Shown here piece by piece: positions 31,983-40,360 of a DNA stretch of 64,000 nucleotides. The notes under the pieces were generated by a model. It had not been told where the DNA came from. It worked only from the letters and a program-made list of their open reading frames with translations, and did no database searches. The stretch spans positions 124,001 through 188,000 of the forward strand of contig NZ_FNUJ01000012.1 in the NCBI RefSeq assembly GCF_900107925.1, given 5' to 3'. Each line of letters begins with the position of its first letter. Position 1 is the first letter of the stretch. The DNA is from Amycolatopsis pretoriensis. Its GTDB lineage: Bacteria > Actinomycetota > Actinomycetes > Mycobacteriales > Pseudonocardiaceae. Position numbers and translations under genes: made by a program.

Positions 31983-32441
31983 ATGAGCCCGCGTCCACCG
32001 TTCCCGCCGTTCGACGAGGACACCGCCCGCCAGAAGGTCCAAGCCGCCGAGGACGCGTGGAACACCCGCGACCCCGAGAAGGTCTCGCTGGCCTACACGG
32101 AGGATTCGGTGTGGCGCAACCGCGACCGGCACGTCGTCGGACGTGCGGAGATCGTCAGGTTCCTGACAGCGAAGTGGGAGCGCGAACTGGACTACGCGTT
32201 GCGCAAGGAGCTGTGGGGCTTCCGCGGCAACCGCATCGGCGTCCGGTTCCAGTACGAGTCCCGCAACGCCGACGGGCAGTGGTTCCGCAGCTACGGCAAC
32301 GAGCTGTGGGAGTTCAGCGACGAAGGCCTGATGCGCCGGCGCGAGGCGAGCATCAACGACGTGCCGATCGACGCGTCGGACCGGCGGATCTTCGGCCCGC
32401 GCCCGGAGTCCGAGCACGGCGTCCTGCTGCCGGTCTTCTAG
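31983..32441 (+). CDS. DUF1348 nuclear transport factor 2-like protein
   Basis: A 152-residue NTF2/SnoaL-fold protein of the DUF1348 family. Highly conserved parts are EDAWNTRDPEKVSLAYTEDS, VWRNRDRHVVGRAEIVRFL, KELWGFRGNRIGVRFQYESR and MRRREASINDVPIDASDRRI. The cone-shaped fold binds small hydrophobic molecules, and the family function is not known. GGGAG lies upstream of the ATG. It is regulated with its divergent TetR gene; this TetR/DUF1348 pairing recurs in actinobacteria and proteobacteria, usually linked to stress or xenobiotic response. The stop overlaps the convergent secreted-protein gene by 4 bases. Confidence 0.9.
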   Translation: MSPRPPFPPFDEDTARQKVQAAEDAWNTRDPEKVSLAYTEDSVWRNRDRHVVGRAEIVRFLTAKWERELDYALRKELWGFRGNRIGVRFQYESRNADGQWFRSYGNELWEFSDEGLMRRREASINDVPIDASDRRIFGPRPESEHGVLLPVF

Positions 32442-32851
32442 GCGGCCGAGCCGTCCTCGGTCCGGGGCGCACCCTGCGGAACGACCTTCACCTGGCCGGG
32501 CCCCGACTTCGCCGCCAAGACCGTGAAGCGCACGGTGACGGGTTTTCCCGCGCAGCGGAAGGAAACCGGGTAGGTGCCGGGCGCGACGGCGGCGACGACG
32601 CTTTCGCCGAACAACGCCCACGGCTGATGTCCTTCGGCGTCGGGGGCCGGGGGTGTCGTGATGCGCAGCGCCTGGGTCGTGACCGGGCCCGCTTCACCAT
32701 CGCAGGCGACGGTGAGGGAGACCTTCTCGCCGGGATGTCCGCTGTGGACGGACAACCGCAGCCAGGTGGGCAGCGGTGGTGACGTGGTCTGCGCGGCGGC
32801 CGCCGGCGTGAGCACGAGCAGGCACGCGGCGGTGAGGGCGACGATCTTCAT
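32438..32851 (-). CDS. Small secreted hypothetical protein
   Basis: A 137-residue exported protein with a clear signal peptide (MKIVALTAACLLVLTPAAAA, cleavage after residue 20). The mature 117 residues are all-beta in appearance (LRLSVHSGHPGEKVSLTVAC, PGTYPVSFRCAGKPVTVRFT) and have one cysteine pair that could form a disulfide. The pattern suggests an immunoglobulin-like fold, but I do not recognise a family. GAGGTC lies ahead of the ATG. Single gene; the neighbours give no hint of function. Confidence 0.75.
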   Translation of the reverse strand: MKIVALTAACLLVLTPAAAAQTTSPPLPTWLRLSVHSGHPGEKVSLTVACDGEAGPVTTQALRITTPPAPDAEGHQPWALFGESVVAAVAPGTYPVSFRCAGKPVTVRFTVLAAKSGPGQVKVVPQGAPRTEDGSAA

Positions 32852-32994
32852 GGTTGACCTCCGGAGTCCGGTTCGTGCAGACAGGGCGTTTGCGCAGGCC
32901 AGGGGGTTGCCGGTCGAGATCCGACTGTGACGCTCGAGTCCGCTCGCCGCGTAACCGCGCCCGCCGGCGTCGGCGCGCGGGCATGCTCGGGGCC

Positions 32995-33774
32995 ATGACG
33001 GAATCGGCGTTCGGCGGCGAAGTGAGCGAGTACTACCAGCGGTTCCGCCGCGGCTACCCGGACGCGGTGGCGGACGCGCTGACGACGTCGTTCGCGTTGA
33101 CGCGCGAGGACGTCGTGCTCGACCTCGGCTGCGGCACCGGCCAGCTCACCCGGGTCCTGGCGCCCCGGGTGGGCGCGGTGCTCGGCATGGATCCGGAACC
33201 GGCGATGCTCGCGCAGGCCCGCGCGGCGACGCCGGCGCCGAACGTGAGCTGGCTCCTGGGCGCGGACGGCGACCTCGAAGCGTTGACGCCGGTCGTCGGC
33301 CCGGGCCGGCTGGCCGCGGTGACGGTGGCGCAGGCGTTGCACTGGATGGACCACGAGCGGCTGTTCACGACGGTGCGTTCGCTGCTGCGCCCGGGCGGCG
33401 GCATCGCGGTGGTGACGAACGGCGAGCCGCTTTGGCTCCAGGACACGGCGTGGTCGGCGGCGCTGCGAGAGGTGCTGTCGTCGTTTCTGGGGACACCGCT
33501 GCACCGGACGTGCGGCACGGACTCGGCGAGCCAAGAGCGGTACGCGGACGCCCTCTCGGCCGCGGGGTACGTGGTCGAATCCCAGGTCATTTCGTACGAC
33601 GCCGCGTTGAGCATCGACGAGATCGCCGGTGGCGTTTTTTCGGCCATGAGCCCGGCGCAGCTGCCCGCGGCCGAGGAGCGGCCGGCGTTCACCGAGCGCG
33701 TCCGGGAGGCGTTGTCGCCGTTCGGACCACTGCGGGAACAGGTCCGGGTCCGCGTCTTGACGGGCACCCGCTGA
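32995..33774 (+). CDS. Class I SAM-dependent methyltransferase
   Basis: A 259-residue methyltransferase. Motif I is VLDLGCGTGQLTRVLAP near residue 40, the acidic residue of motif II is in VLGMDPEPAMLAQA, and motif III-like AVTVAQALHWMDHERLFTTV is typical of the family that includes yeast Tmt1-like and UbiE-related enzymes. The target is probably a small molecule. The ATG at 32995 gives MTESAFGGEVSEYYQRFRRGYP, the usual beginning; an ATG 12 bases upstream is an alternative. It stands alone between the secreted protein gene and the small-peptide gene. Confidence 0.87.
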   Translation: MTESAFGGEVSEYYQRFRRGYPDAVADALTTSFALTREDVVLDLGCGTGQLTRVLAPRVGAVLGMDPEPAMLAQARAATPAPNVSWLLGADGDLEALTPVVGPGRLAAVTVAQALHWMDHERLFTTVRSLLRPGGGIAVVTNGEPLWLQDTAWSAALREVLSSFLGTPLHRTCGTDSASQERYADALSAAGYVVESQVISYDAALSIDEIAGGVFSAMSPAQLPAAEERPAFTERVREALSPFGPLREQVRVRVLTGTR

Positions 33775-33835
33775 CCGATCACGCAAGGCGAATGGGTACC
33801 GGTCCGTACTGTTCCGCTTATTGTTTCTCCGGGAA

Positions 33836-33875
33836 CCGGCGCGGATGCTCGCTGCCAGGCGCGCCCCTGCGCCGG
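33836..33875 (+). promoter_or_regulatory. Leader hairpin before the 42-residue peptide gene
   Basis: CCGGCGC (33836-33842) pairs with GCGCCGG (33869-33875), placing a stem just 8 bases ahead of the GAGGAG ribosome site (33883-33888). It could modulate translation of the small peptide or simply be a GC-rich coincidence. Confidence 0.35.
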
Positions 33876-33893
33876 CCACCCCGAGGAGTCCCC

Positions 33894-34022
33894 ATGACCA
33901 GCAGGTTGAGAGCCGTCGCCGCCGTCGTTTTCGTGGCGTTGTCGTTTTCGTTCGGTGCCGTGGTCACGACGGCCGCGCCCACCGCGGCCCGCCCGGACTG
34001 CGTCCGGCCCTGCCACTTCTGA
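33894..34022 (+). CDS. 42-residue secreted mini-peptide with CxxxC tail
   Basis: A short gene with a strong GAGGAG six bases before the ATG. It encodes 42 residues: basic start (MTSRLR), a hydrophobic core (AVAAVVFVALSFSFGAVVTT), a small-residue region suited to signal peptidase (AAPTAA), and the end RPDCVRPCHF. After export only 10-14 residues would remain, with two cysteines that could close a small disulfide ring. I do not know this family. It converges on the glycosyltransferase gene, 12 bases away. It could be a peptide signal, a wall-associated factor or a small membrane peptide. Confidence 0.6.
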   Translation: MTSRLRAVAAVVFVALSFSFGAVVTTAAPTAARPDCVRPCHF

Positions 34023-34034
34023 GCGGGCCGCTAC

Positions 34035-35312
34035 CTACAGTTCGGGCACCCCGGCGGCGACGGGCTCGAAGGCGTTGCCGGTCGCGATCTTCGGCCGCGG
34101 CAGCTCCACCGGCTCGCCCGGTTTCGCCCGCCGGTAGACCGCGACGGTCGCTTCCGCGATCCGGCCCCAGTCGAAGTCCGCGGCCAGCCGGGACTGCGCC
34201 GCCCGCGCCCGCTCGGCCGCCGCGTCGGCGTCACCGAGCACGGCCGTCACCGCGTTGGCCAGTTCCGCGACATCGCCCGGACTGAACGCGAGCCCGGTCT
34301 CGCCGTGCACGACGACCTCCCCGAGCCCGCCGGCCGTCGACGCCACCAGCGGCGCCTTCGCGGCCGCGGCCTCCAGCGCGACGATCCCGAACGGCTCGTA
34401 CCGGCTGGGCAGCACGACCGCGTCGGCCGCCGCCAGCGCCGCCCGCAGGTCGCGGTCGGACAGGTGCCCGACGAAGTCGACCGCCCGCCGCACCCGCAGC
34501 TTCCGCGACTGTTCGACCAGCTCGTCGAAGTGTCGTCCTTTTCCGGCGACGACCACACGCGTCCCCGGATGACGACGCCGGATCCGGGGGAGCGCGGCGA
34601 GCAGGTCCTGCACGCCCTTCTCCCACTCGAGTCGTCCGAAATAGAGCAACAGCGGCGCACCGGCCGGGCTGTAGACCTCGCGGGCGCGCGCGATCTCGTC
34701 CGCCGGCACCTGCCAGCCGCGCTCCTCGATGCCGTTGTGGATCACCGTGACGTCCGCGGCCTCGACCTCGAAGAGGTGCGCGACCTCGCGGCGCATGGCC
34801 TGCGAACAGGTGATCAGCGCGTCGGCCCGATTCGCCAGCCACCACTCGACCGAGTGAACTTGCTGGTTCAACGGGTGCGACAGCCAGCCGGAGTGCCGCC
34901 CGGCCTCGGTCGCGTGGATCGTGCCGACCAGCGGCACCCGCGCGGCCTCGGCGATCGCGATGGCGGGGTGCGCGACCAGCCAGTCGTGCGCGTGCACGAC
35001 ATCGGGCTGCCAGCCGCGCAGCAGGTCGTGGGCGGCGCGGATCATGGCGTGCCCCATGGCCAGCGTCCAGGCGACGAGGTCGCGTTCGAACGTCACGTGC
35101 ATCGGGTCCTCGGCGACCCGGATGACCCGCACGCCCTCGACGACGCGGTCGGTGCGCGGGTGCGTCCCGGCGTCGGTGCCCGCGGCGTGCCGGCACAGGA
35201 CGACGACCTCGTGACCCTGGCCGGCCAGGTGCGTGGCGAGCGCGTGCACGTGCCGCGCCAGGCCACCGATGGCCACTGGCGGGTACTCCCAGGACAGCAT
35301 CAGCACACGCAT
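34035..35312 (-). CDS. GT4 glycosyltransferase, Rv3032-like alpha-1,4-glucosyltransferase
   Basis: A 425-residue GT-B glycosyltransferase. The N-terminal domain opens with MLSWEYPPVAIGGLARHVHA, the acceptor/donor loop of glycogen-synthase-like enzymes. The C-terminal domain carries LLYFGRLEWEKGVQDLLAAL and the retaining E-x7-E motif SRYEPFGIVALEA with GGLGEVVVHGETG. M. tuberculosis Rv3032 elongates alpha-1,4-glucans for methylglucose lipopolysaccharide and capsular glucan. Here its usual neighbours (GH57 and methyltransferase genes) lie about 5 kb further on, separated by an accessory insert. The sugar donor (UDP- or ADP-glucose) cannot be fixed from sequence alone. Confidence 0.9.
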   Translation of the reverse strand: MRVLMLSWEYPPVAIGGLARHVHALATHLAGQGHEVVVLCRHAAGTDAGTHPRTDRVVEGVRVIRVAEDPMHVTFERDLVAWTLAMGHAMIRAAHDLLRGWQPDVVHAHDWLVAHPAIAIAEAARVPLVGTIHATEAGRHSGWLSHPLNQQVHSVEWWLANRADALITCSQAMRREVAHLFEVEAADVTVIHNGIEERGWQVPADEIARAREVYSPAGAPLLLYFGRLEWEKGVQDLLAALPRIRRRHPGTRVVVAGKGRHFDELVEQSRKLRVRRAVDFVGHLSDRDLRAALAAADAVVLPSRYEPFGIVALEAAAAKAPLVASTAGGLGEVVVHGETGLAFSPGDVAELANAVTAVLGDADAAAERARAAQSRLAADFDWGRIAEATVAVYRRAKPGEPVELPRPKIATGNAFEPVAAGVPEL

Positions 35313-35427
35313 GGGCAGAGGTTACTCGCGAGTCGCAAGGGGTCGGCGCCGCCCGGTGCAAGCCGACCGGCTGGGCTGTGATCAGCCTCACTGGCGACCT
35401 TGCCGATCTCTGCCACCATCGGCGGGG

Positions 35428-37190
35428 ATGACTGCACCGGAGGACACCGGCTGGCGCCGGCTCGACCCGCCCCTGACCACCCCGTGGACCGGCGAGGTCG
35501 GCCCGGCCAACGCGCTGCCCGAGTACCCGCGGCCCCAGCTGACCCGGCCGCGCTGGCTGAACCTCAACGGCGTCTGGGAGTACGCGGGCCGGCCGTCGTC
35601 GCCGGATGAACCACGGCCGTCCGGCTACGCCGAGCGGATCCTGGTCCCGTTCCCGCCGGAGTCGGCGTTGTCCGGAATCGGACGACGCGACGAGGTCCTC
35701 TGGTACCGGCGCCTGGTCGAAATTCCGCCGGACTGGCGTGACCAGCGGATCCTCCTGCACTTCGGCGCGGTCGACCAGACGCGAAGGTCTGGGTCAACAA
35801 CCAGCTCGTCGCGACGCACGAAGGCGGCTACACGGCCTTCAGCGCGGACATCACCGACGTCCTGCGCGCGTCGGGGCCGCAGGAGCTGACGGTCCGCGCC
35901 GAGGACCGCACCGACATCGAGCCCTTCCCGGTCGGCAAACAACGCAACGCGCCGGGCGGGATCTGCTACACGGCGTCGTCCGGAATCTGGCAGACGGTGT
36001 GGCTCGAGCCGGTACCGCAGGCTCGTGTTGAACGACTTGATCTTACCCCAGACCTCACCGGCGTGACAGTGTTCCCGCAGGTAACGGGTGGCTCGGAGGT
36101 CGTGGTCGTCGTTTCGACCACGGACGGCGAGGTCGCTCGGGGCTCGGGTGCGGCGGGGACGTCGGTGCGCGTGGACGTTCCCGAACCACGCCTCTGGAGT
36201 CCCGACGACCCGCACCTCTACACACTGCGCGTCCAGCTGCTCGACCGTCGTGGTTCGGTTTTGGATGAGGTCGGCAGCTACGCCGGTCTCCGCACGATCG
36301 GCTTGCTCCCGGACTCCGAAGGCCGCCCGCGGATCGCGCTCAACGGCCGGCCGACGTTCCTCCACGGCCCGCTCGACCAGGGCTACTGGCCGGACGGCAT
36401 CTCGACCGCGCCCACCGACGACGCCCTGCGATTCGACCTCGAGAAGACGAAAGAGCTGGGCTTCAACTTCGTCCGCAAACACGTCAAGGTCGAGCCGGCG
36501 CACTGGTACCACTGGGCCGACAAGCTGGGCCTGGTCGTCTGGCAGGACATGCCCTCGCTGACCGTGTCGTTCGACGGCCCGCCCGGCATCGCGCCGGACC
36601 CCGTCCCGCGGGCTCGCGAGCTGTTCGAAGCGGAATTGATCAAAATGATCAACCAGCTGAAGGCGGTCCCGTCGATCGTCGGCTGGGTGCCGTTCAACGA
36701 GGGCTGGGGCGAGTACGACACGGCCCGTGTCGCGGAACTGGTCAAAGCACTCGACCCGACCCGGCTGGTGATCGCGAACAGCGGGGTCAACTGCTGCTTC
36801 TCCCGCCCGGACACCGGCGCGGGCGACGTCTACGACGACCACACGTACGTGGGCCCGGGGGAGCCGGCGGTGACGGACGGCCGGGCGATCGTCGACGGCG
36901 AGTACGGCGGCCTCGGTCTGGTCCTGGACGACCACCGCTGGCCCGGCCCGCCGAACGCGTACGAAATGACGCCGACGCGGGAGCGGCTGACCGAGCGCTA
37001 CGCGGAGGTGAGCACCGCTCTCGAGCGAGTGGTGGCGGAGCGCGGTCTGTCCGGCGCGGTCTACACGCAGACGACCGACGTCGAGAACGAGGTCAACGGC
37101 CTCCTGACGTACGACCGCCGGGTGGTCAAGGTCGACGCGGAGGTGGTCGCGAAGTGCGCCCGAGCGGTGATCGACACCGGCTCGGCTTGA
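35428..37190 (+). pseudogene. GH2-family beta-glycosidase, single-base frameshift
   Basis: The first part (35428 to about 35780) encodes the GH2 sugar-binding domain (RPRWLNLNGVWEYAGR, DEVLWYRRLVEIPPDWRDQR). Just after VDQT the frame is lost, and the protein continues in another frame (KVWVNNQLVATHEGGYTAFS onward, to 37190). Restoring one G near 35780-35783 joins both into one protein of about 587 residues. The acid/base Glu codon is at 36699 (PFNEGWGEY) and the nucleophile Glu at 36900 (VDGEYGG), both intact. Length and motifs fit small beta-galactosidase or beta-glucuronidase-like GH2 enzymes. It is either a recent mutation or a sequencing error. The neighbouring ROK gene suggests sugar control. 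Confidence 0.88.
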
Positions 37191-37205
37191 GGCGCGACCC
37201 ACGGC

Positions 37206-37386
37206 CTGGTCGGCTTTCGGCAACGGCTCTGACCAGGCGATCCCGGGGTCTGGTCGGCTTTCGGCAACGGCTCTGACCAGGCGATCCCGGGGTCTGGTCG
37301 GCGCTCGGCAACTGCCCTGAGCCGCCCATCTCGGCGTCTGGTCGACTTCGGGCGACGGCTACGAGTGGGCGACCGCACGGCCTTGG
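37206..37386. repeat. 44-bp tandem repeats, locus C, running into ROK gene 3' end
   Basis: Copies begin at 37206, 37250, 37294 and 37338, exactly 44 bases apart, each starting CTGGTCGGCTTTCGG or a variant. The first two are identical over 44 bases, and the third and fourth diverge. A partial fifth copy at 37382 enters the last codons of the ROK gene (its C-terminal VRAVAES). On the minus strand the unit contains GCCGAAAGCCGACCAG, which matches the GCCGAAAGTCGACCA core of locus B. No gene is plausible in the spacer. Confidence 0.88.
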
Positions 37387-38502
37387 TCAGCTTTCGGCCA
37401 CCGCCCTGACCAGGGCCTCCCGCCCGTGGTCGAGAGCCGACAACAGCGCACCGCGCAGGGCGGCCGAATCCGTCACGGCGCCGGCCTCCACGCGGACCGG
37501 CCCGGGCGCCGCCGCGCGGACCGTTCGCCGGATTTCGGCCACCAAGGCCGGACGGCTCCCCGCCGGGCCACCCAGCAGCACCAGATCCGGGTCGACGATC
37601 GTGCAGATCGCGGCCACGGCCCGCCCGAGCGTCGCGCCGAGCAGCCGTAGCCGTTCGGCGGCCACGGCGTCGTCCGCCGCCCGGTCGAGCGTGGTCAAAA
37701 TGGCGTCGACGTCCAGCGAAGGAGCGTCCGACCTGCCGAAACCCTGGTCGGCGAGCGCCGAGGCGAGCGTCGCCCCCGAACTGTCCAGGTACCCGATCTC
37801 GCCCGCCAACCCGTGCGTGCCCCGCACGAGCTGGTCACCGACATACAGACTCACGCCGAGCCCGGCGCCGACGTAGATGTAAGCGAAGCTCTTCGCCTCC
37901 CGCGCGGCGCCCTCGCGCCGTTCGGCGAGCGCGGAGAAGTTGACGTCGTTGTCCAACAAAACGTCAGGCCCGATTTCCCCGGCTCGGAGCCGCCCCTCGG
38001 GGAACGGCGAACCCGGCAGGGCGACGACCTCGTGCGTGACCGGGTCGACCGGGTTGGCCACCGAGATCGCGGTCGCCCGCACCGGCCCCGGCCCGGTGCC
38101 GCTCGCCGCGGCGACGGCGTCCCGGACCGCGGCGGTCATCGGCCGGTCGTCCGGGGAGACCTGGCCGGTGGTCAGGACCGTCCCGGTCAGATCGGTCGTC
38201 ACCGTGCGGATGCCCTGCTGGTTGACCTCCGCGGCGACGACGCGGCCGGCGTCGGCGGCCAGCTCGTAAAAGGTCGCGATGCGGCCACGGCGACCCGTCT
38301 GGTCGGTGCCGGTGGCCCGCAGTGCGCCCGCCGTCTCCAGGCGGCGGACCGACTCGGAGATCGTCGGCTTCGAGATCCCGGTGGTCGCGGCGAGCTCCGC
38401 GCGCGTGGTCCGGCCGTGGACGAAAACGTGGTCGAGCACCGCGCGGTCGGTCATGGCCCGCAGCATCGCCAGGCGCGGAAGCGGCCGGTCGGGGTCGGAC
38501 AT
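37387..38502 (-). CDS. ROK family transcriptional regulator
   Basis: A 371-residue ROK repressor. An N-terminal winged helix (residues 15-75: DHVFVHGRTTRAELAATTGI, SKPTISESVRRLETAGALRA) is followed by the sugar-kinase-like domain, with LLDNDVNFSALAERREGAAR, AYIYVGAGLGVSLYVGDQLV and GTHGLAGEIGYLD. The usual zinc cluster C-x-C-x4-C after the GEIGH motif is missing (IGYLDSSGATL), and so is the ExGH histidine, so sugar binding may be altered. It is divergent from the DUF1479 gene with a small palindrome between. The last codons fall within the 44-bp repeat. Confidence 0.9.
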   Translation of the reverse strand: MSDPDRPLPRLAMLRAMTDRAVLDHVFVHGRTTRAELAATTGISKPTISESVRRLETAGALRATGTDQTGRRGRIATFYELAADAGRVVAAEVNQQGIRTVTTDLTGTVLTTGQVSPDDRPMTAAVRDAVAAASGTGPGPVRATAISVANPVDPVTHEVVALPGSPFPEGRLRAGEIGPDVLLDNDVNFSALAERREGAAREAKSFAYIYVGAGLGVSLYVGDQLVRGTHGLAGEIGYLDSSGATLASALADQGFGRSDAPSLDVDAILTTLDRAADDAVAAERLRLLGATLGRAVAAICTIVDPDLVLLGGPAGSRPALVAEIRRTVRAAAPGPVRVEAGAVTDSAALRGALLSALDHGREALVRAVAES

Positions 38503-38556
38503 CGCACCTCTTGTGGCGGGAGACGGACAGGGGTTACCGTAGCCGGGACATTCTAG

Positions 38557-38569
38557 TAAGGAGTCCTAA
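38557..38569. promoter_or_regulatory. Probable ROK operator / promoter
   Basis: TAAGGAGTCCTAA is a near-perfect 13-base palindrome (AGGA/TCCT core), 24 bases before the DUF1479 ATG and 55 from the ROK start. ROK regulators often bind AT-flanked sites of this kind, such as TTAGGA half-sites. Confidence 0.6.
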
Positions 38570-38592
38570 CCAAAAGATCGCGAGGGACACCG

Positions 38593-39822
38593 ATGACGAC
38601 CACAGAGCTGCCCGCGAACATGTCCGAGGCCGTCTCGCGGACCAAGCACGAGCTGCGCGCCAGGATCGGCGACGTCGCCGGCGCGTTCGCCGGGGTCCGC
38701 GGCCGGATGCGGCGCGAGGTCGACGCCGTCGCCGCTGACCCGGACGCCTTCCCCGTCGTCCGTTATCGGGACATCGCCGACGACAAGGTGCCGCAGCGCA
38801 CGCTCGACGCCGTCCGGCGCCGCGGCTGCGCCGTCGTCAAAGGCACCTTCGCGCGCGAAACGGCCGAGACCTGGGACGCCGAACTGGCCGCATACCTCGA
38901 CGGCAACGACTTCGCCGGCACCTACCAAGGCCCGGCCGACGACGTCTTCGCCGGTCTCGCGTCGAGCCAGCCGCAGATCTACCCGGTCTACTGGTCGAAG
39001 CCGCAGATCCAGGCCCGCCAGCACGAGCACATGGTCGCCGTCCGGCGGTTCCTCAACTCGTTCTGGCGGCTCGAGTCCGAGGGCCGCGTCTGGTTCGACC
39101 CCGATCGCGACACGGCCTACCCCGACCGCATCCGGCGGCGGCCGCCCGGCTCGGCGTCGCTCGGGCTGTCCGCGCACACCGACTCCGGCTCGGTCGAACG
39201 CTGGCTGCTGCCCGCCTACCAGCAGGTCTTCCGCCACGTCTTCGCCGGAAACTGGCAACAGTACGACCCATGGGACGGCGCATACCGCACCGAAGTCGAC
39301 GAATATCCGTCGACGGTCATGTGCTCGGCCTTCCGCACCTTCCAGGGCTGGACGGCGTTGTCGGAAATGCGCCAGGGCGACGGCGTGCTGCACGTGGTGC
39401 CGATCCCGTCGGCGATGGCGTACGTCCTGCTTCGCGCGCTTCAGGACGACATCCCCGACGACGACCTCTGCGGCGCGGCCAACGGCCAGGCGTTGCCGGT
39501 GAACGACAAATACCACGACGACCTGCTGCCGGCGCTGACCTCGATCCCCGACATCGAGCCCGGCGACACGGTCTGGTGGCACGGCGACGTCATCCACGCG
39601 GTCGCCGACGGCACCAACCCGGAACGCTGGGGCAACGTCATGTACATCCCGGCGAGCCCGCACTGCCCGAAGAACGCGGCCTACGCCGAGAAGTGCGGCC
39701 GCGCGTTCCTCGCCGGCGCGAGCCCGGGCGACTTCGCGCCCGAAGACTACGAAGTGAACTGGACCGGCCGCGCCACGATCGACGACCTCACCGCCGTCGG
39801 CCGCGAGCAGCTCGGCCTGTGA
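38593..39822 (+). CDS. DUF1479 (YbiU-like) Fe(II)/2-oxoglutarate-type oxygenase
   Basis: A 409-residue protein of the DUF1479/YbiU family, which has a double-stranded beta-helix fold. The iron-binding triad is visible as His195 and Asp197 in GLSAHTDSGS and His335 in DVIHAVADG. Arg345 in NPERWGNVMYIP is positioned to bind 2-oxoglutarate. Other conserved blocks are QIYPVYWSKPQIQARQHEHM, FAGNWQQYDPWDGAYRTEVD and VHRMR-like CSAFRTFQGWTALSEM. The substrate is unknown for the whole family. It is divergent from the ROK gene and so perhaps sugar-responsive. A convergent hairpin terminator follows. Confidence 0.9.
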   Translation: MTTTELPANMSEAVSRTKHELRARIGDVAGAFAGVRGRMRREVDAVAADPDAFPVVRYRDIADDKVPQRTLDAVRRRGCAVVKGTFARETAETWDAELAAYLDGNDFAGTYQGPADDVFAGLASSQPQIYPVYWSKPQIQARQHEHMVAVRRFLNSFWRLESEGRVWFDPDRDTAYPDRIRRRPPGSASLGLSAHTDSGSVERWLLPAYQQVFRHVFAGNWQQYDPWDGAYRTEVDEYPSTVMCSAFRTFQGWTALSEMRQGDGVLHVVPIPSAMAYVLLRALQDDIPDDDLCGAANGQALPVNDKYHDDLLPALTSIPDIEPGDTVWWHGDVIHAVADGTNPERWGNVMYIPASPHCPKNAAYAEKCGRAFLAGASPGDFAPEDYEVNWTGRATIDDLTAVGREQLGL

Positions 39823-39830
39823 ACAGCACC

Positions 39831-39854
39831 GCGCCGGGCCCGCAAGCCCGGCGC
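39831..39854. terminator. Bidirectional hairpin between DUF1479 and gpx genes
   Basis: GCGCCGGGC (39831-39839) pairs perfectly with GCCCGGCGC (39846-39854) across a 6-base loop. It lies between two convergent genes, so it can end transcription from both sides. No T-run is present. Confidence 0.65.
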
Positions 39855-39861
39855 GGCCGGC

Positions 39862-40350
39862 TCACGCCGGGAGAGCGGCCTCGATGGCCTTGACGACGTT
39901 CTCGTCTTCGGGCTCGGTCCGCGGCCGGAACCGCGCGAGGACCTCACCATCGGCGCTGACCAGGAACTTCTCGAAGTTCCACTGGACGTCTCCGGTCTCG
40001 CCGTCGGCGTCGGCGGTCTTGGTCAGTTCCGCGTACAACGGGTGCCGGCCCTCGCCGTTGACGTCGATCTTCTCGAACAGCGGGAACGTGACGCCGTAGG
40101 TCGTCGAGCAGAACGTCTGGATCTCCTCCGCGCTGCCCGGCTCCTGGCCCGCGAACTGGTTGCACGGAAAACCGACCACGGAAAAGCCCTGACCGCCGAA
40201 GCGCTCTTGGAGCCGCTCCAAGCCGGAGTACTGCGGGGTCAGGCCGCACTTCGACGCGACGTTGACCACGAGCAGCGCCTTGCCCGCGAGCGAGCCCAGC
40301 GAGCCGTCCTGCCCGTCGAGGGTCTTGACCGGAATTTCGTGGATCCCCAT
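39862..40350 (-). CDS. Glutathione peroxidase-family thiol peroxidase
   Basis: A 162-residue peroxidase of the Gpx family. Cys35 (NVASKCGLTPQY) is the peroxidatic residue in place of selenocysteine, Gln69 lies in CNQFAGQEP, and the Trp/Asn pair is in VQWNFEKFLV. Actinobacteria lack glutathione, so the enzyme presumably uses thioredoxin or mycothiol; Cys81 in EIQTFCSTTYG is a candidate resolving residue. The gene lies 10 bases downstream of the GH57 gene on the same strand, so it is probably the third gene of the methyltransferase-GH57-gpx unit. Confidence 0.93.
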   Translation of the reverse strand: MGIHEIPVKTLDGQDGSLGSLAGKALLVVNVASKCGLTPQYSGLERLQERFGGQGFSVVGFPCNQFAGQEPGSAEEIQTFCSTTYGVTFPLFEKIDVNGEGRHPLYAELTKTADADGETGDVQWNFEKFLVSADGEVLARFRPRTEPEDENVVKAIEAALPA

Positions 40351-40360
40351 GAAGGTCCCT

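Noticed and set aside
37206..37386. CRISPR array
   Set aside because: The repeats are head-to-tail units of 44 bp without unique spacers of constant length, and no cas gene is near.
39862..40350. Selenocysteine in the glutathione peroxidase
   Set aside because: The codon at the active position is a normal cysteine codon and no in-frame TGA occurs.
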